In this document: piece by piece, positions 5,263 through 6,884 of the stretch | How positions within the stretch are numbered: the first letter of the stretch is position 1 | Layout: every line of letters begins with the position of its first letter | Assembly: GCA_013151585.1 (NCBI GenBank) | Contig: JAADHY010000626.1 | Coordinates: forward strand, 1 to 6,884 | Direction: 5' to 3' | DNA from: Planctomycetota bacterium | GTDB taxonomy: Bacteria; Planctomycetota; Planctomycetia; Planctomycetales; Planctomycetaceae | Length of the DNA: 6,884 bases | The notes under the pieces: model-generated | Told to the model about the DNA's origin: nothing | Seen by the model: the letters and a program-made list of their open reading frames with translations, nothing else | Databases searched by the model: none | Position numbers and translations under genes: made by a program

Positions 5263-6884
5263 CTATTGTCGCATAGCCGTCACAAAGGCCTCGGCCGCAA
5301 ATCGGATGAACAGATTCTCTTCACCTGGCCCTTTCGCTCGTTCTAGCGCCGCCTGCATGGCTGGAACGGCCGCACGGGCCTTTTCTCCGAGCAGCTCGAT
5401 GGTGCGCGCCGCATGCAAAACGGCCGCCTTGCTGTCGCTCTCCAAGCACTGAATCAAGACAGGCAGCGCCGGCTGGATCTCGCCCGCCCGCGCCAGAGCG
5501 TTTGCCGCCTCAATGCGAACGGTCAAGGAAGAATCGCCCAGCGCATCGACCAAGGTGGCCCGCTGTTGCAACGTTTTCGCCGGAGACGCCGCAAACGCCA
5601 CCGCTCCCCAATATCGCACCGCCGCGTCGTCATCGGTCAGCACCTTTGTCAGCTCGGCCGAGGAGACCTCCGGGTCGCCCACCATCGACGCAGCCGCAAT
5701 CAGCCGGCGCTGCGGGTACAACTTCGGATCTTGAGCGATCTGGTACGGTGTCGTCCCTTTGCAGCGCCGCCAGACCTCTGCCTCCGGCAGGAAGCCCAAA
5801 TCGCGCGTCTCGCGCATCCATCGCGAAAGCTCTTCCCGCATCTGGGTCAGCACGGCCTGGTGGGCCGGGGAATCCGCGAGGTTGTTCAGGTTCAGCGGAT
5901 CGGCTTGGACGTCATAAAGCTCTTCCAGCGGCCGGGTCGGCGCGACGTAATGCCTCTGAGCGGACGTTAGCTTGTCGGGATGCTCGCGTGCAAATCGCGT
6001 GATCTCTCGCCGGATCTCACCTTGATCCGGCCACGCCGACGGCTGATGGTACGACAAATGCGGCATATAGTTTCGGATGTACAGATAGCGACGATTCCGT
6101 ACCGACCGGGCCAGGTCAAAGACTTCATCCACGCGGTCCCTGGCCCCGAACACGAACCGACGAGGCGGCCCTGCCTGCGCCCCCAGAAACGCCACACCCT
6201 GCATGTGTTTTGGGATCGGAAGGCCGCACAGACTGAGAACCGTGGGCGCGAAATCGACGAAGCTCACCAGCCGATCGATCGTCTGCCCCGGACCGGCCGG
6301 CGCCAAATGCTGGTACTTCTTGGGAAACCGAATCATCAGCGGCACGTGCAAACCGGTATCCAAAAGCGCTCGTTTGTGCCGCGGCATTCCCGATCCATGA
6401 TCCGAGTAGAAAAAGACGATGGTGTCGTCGGCTAGGCCGTCTTCTTCCAGTTGTTTTAGCAGCCGACCGACATTTTGGTCCATCACGGTGACGCAGTCGT
6501 AATAGCGAGCCACAGTCCGGCGCACCACCGGCGTGTCCGGGTAGTACGGAGGAATCGGTGCCTGGGCCGGATCGTGAATCTCATCAGGCGACAGCCGGCT
6601 CTGCACCTCACGCCGGAATTGCTCGTACGGCCAGACCATCGTTCGAGACTGGTGGGTCGTCATGTCGTTGAAAACGGCAAAGAACGGCTGGCCGGGCTTG
6701 CGGCTTCGCCAATGCGCCTTCCGGCTGCACTCGTCCCACGAAGCCTTGATGATCTCGGCCTCGTTCGCCGTGTTATAGTCTGTCTTCACGTTGTTGGTGC
6801 AGTAATACCCGGCGCGGCGCAGAAGAGTCGGAAACCCAATTACGAACTCCGGAATCGGAAACTTCGACCGGAGACGCTGGGTTC
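5263..6884 (-). CDS. Sulfatase with C-terminal HEAT repeats, 5' end outside the window
   Basis: The visible 539 residues are the C-terminal part of a type I (formylglycine-dependent) sulfatase, which hydrolyses sulfate esters, probably outside the cytoplasm on sulfated polysaccharides. The frame is open to the right edge; the GTG at 6789 is internal, since family-like sequence (SKFPIPEFVIGFPTLLRRAG then YYCTNN) continues upstream of it. The catalytic CxPSR-type motif and any signal peptide must lie beyond 6884. Seen here are the KTDYN motif, a TTH at 75-77 of the visible part, metal-site residues in YSDHGSGMPRHKR (Asp161, His162), a likely active-site Lys170, and the late family motif LYDVQADPLNLNNLAD at 322-337. 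From about residue 396 to the end there are helical HEAT-like repeats (for example the segments with DDDAAVRYWGAVAF and DSSLTVRIEAANAL). The Asp-His pair resembles iduronate-2-sulfatase-like enzymes more than Asp-Asn arylsulfatases. Substrate cannot be assigned. Confidence 0.9.
   Translation of the reverse strand, partial: TQRLRSKFPIPEFVIGFPTLLRRAGYYCTNNVKTDYNTANEAEIIKASWDECSRKAHWRSRKPGQPFFAVFNDMTTHQSRTMVWPYEQFRREVQSRLSPDEIHDPAQAPIPPYYPDTPVVRRTVARYYDCVTVMDQNVGRLLKQLEEDGLADDTIVFFYSDHGSGMPRHKRALLDTGLHVPLMIRFPKKYQHLAPAGPGQTIDRLVSFVDFAPTVLSLCGLPIPKHMQGVAFLGAQAGPPRRFVFGARDRVDEVFDLARSVRNRRYLYIRNYMPHLSYHQPSAWPDQGEIRREITRFAREHPDKLTSAQRHYVAPTRPLEELYDVQADPLNLNNLADSPAHQAVLTQMREELSRWMRETRDLGFLPEAEVWRRCKGTTPYQIAQDPKLYPQRRLIAAASMVGDPEVSSAELTKVLTDDDAAVRYWGAVAFAASPAKTLQQRATLVDALGDSSLTVRIEAANALARAGEIQPALPVLIQCLESDSKAAVLHAARTIELLGEKARAAVPAMQAALERAKGPGEENLFIRFAAEAFVTAMRQ

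Noticed and set aside
5413..6435. Several plus-strand frames (about 150-185 codons) opposite the sulfatase
   Set aside because: They are antisense to unmistakable sulfatase and HEAT sequence and show only Arg/Pro/Gln-rich low-information products.
1..6884. CRISPR array, insertion sequence, tRNA or rRNA
   Set aside because: I found no regularly spaced direct repeats, no transposase-like frame with terminal inverted repeats, and no tRNA or rRNA signature on either strand.

Overview
The window reads as a high-GC bacterial chromosome fragment, most likely from a planctomycete (Pirellulales-like). This is inferred from a secreted-type sulfatase with a fused C-terminal HEAT-repeat tail (sulfatase expansion is typical of that phylum), a four-cysteine L28 ribosomal protein, isolated genes with little operon packing, and frequent GGAGG-type ribosome binding sites. 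No phylogenetic search was possible.

Layout. Positions 1-491 hold no gene I can support firmly; there is a weak terminator-like hairpin and a possible 5' fragment of a minus-strand gene at the left edge. Positions 492-755 (minus) encode ribosomal protein bL28 (rpmB), with a good sigma-70-like promoter and ribosome binding site in the 170-bp divergent region up to 925. Positions 926-3616 (plus) encode a large multi-pass membrane protein of the DUF2339 family. A 223-bp gap follows, with a terminator-like hairpin and a perfect 9-bp inverted repeat. Positions 3840-5251 (plus) encode an exported, C-terminally anchored DUF3999-type protein. Its signal peptide and its body are in different reading frames, so the gene appears frameshifted near 3944. 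Positions 5263-6884 (minus) hold the 3' part of a sulfatase with C-terminal HEAT repeats. It converges on the DUF3999 gene with only 11 bp between stop codons and runs off the right edge.

Functionally, rpmB is housekeeping and stands alone. The DUF2339 and DUF3999 genes are a recurrent neighbour pair in bacteria and are best viewed as one envelope module: a polytopic membrane protein plus a periplasm-facing partner with beta-rich, discoidin-like segments. Their biochemical role is not established. The sulfatase is on the opposite strand and need not be linked to them. The most notable observations are the frameshift that separates the DUF3999 signal peptide from its body, and the threefold repeated membrane module in the DUF2339 protein.
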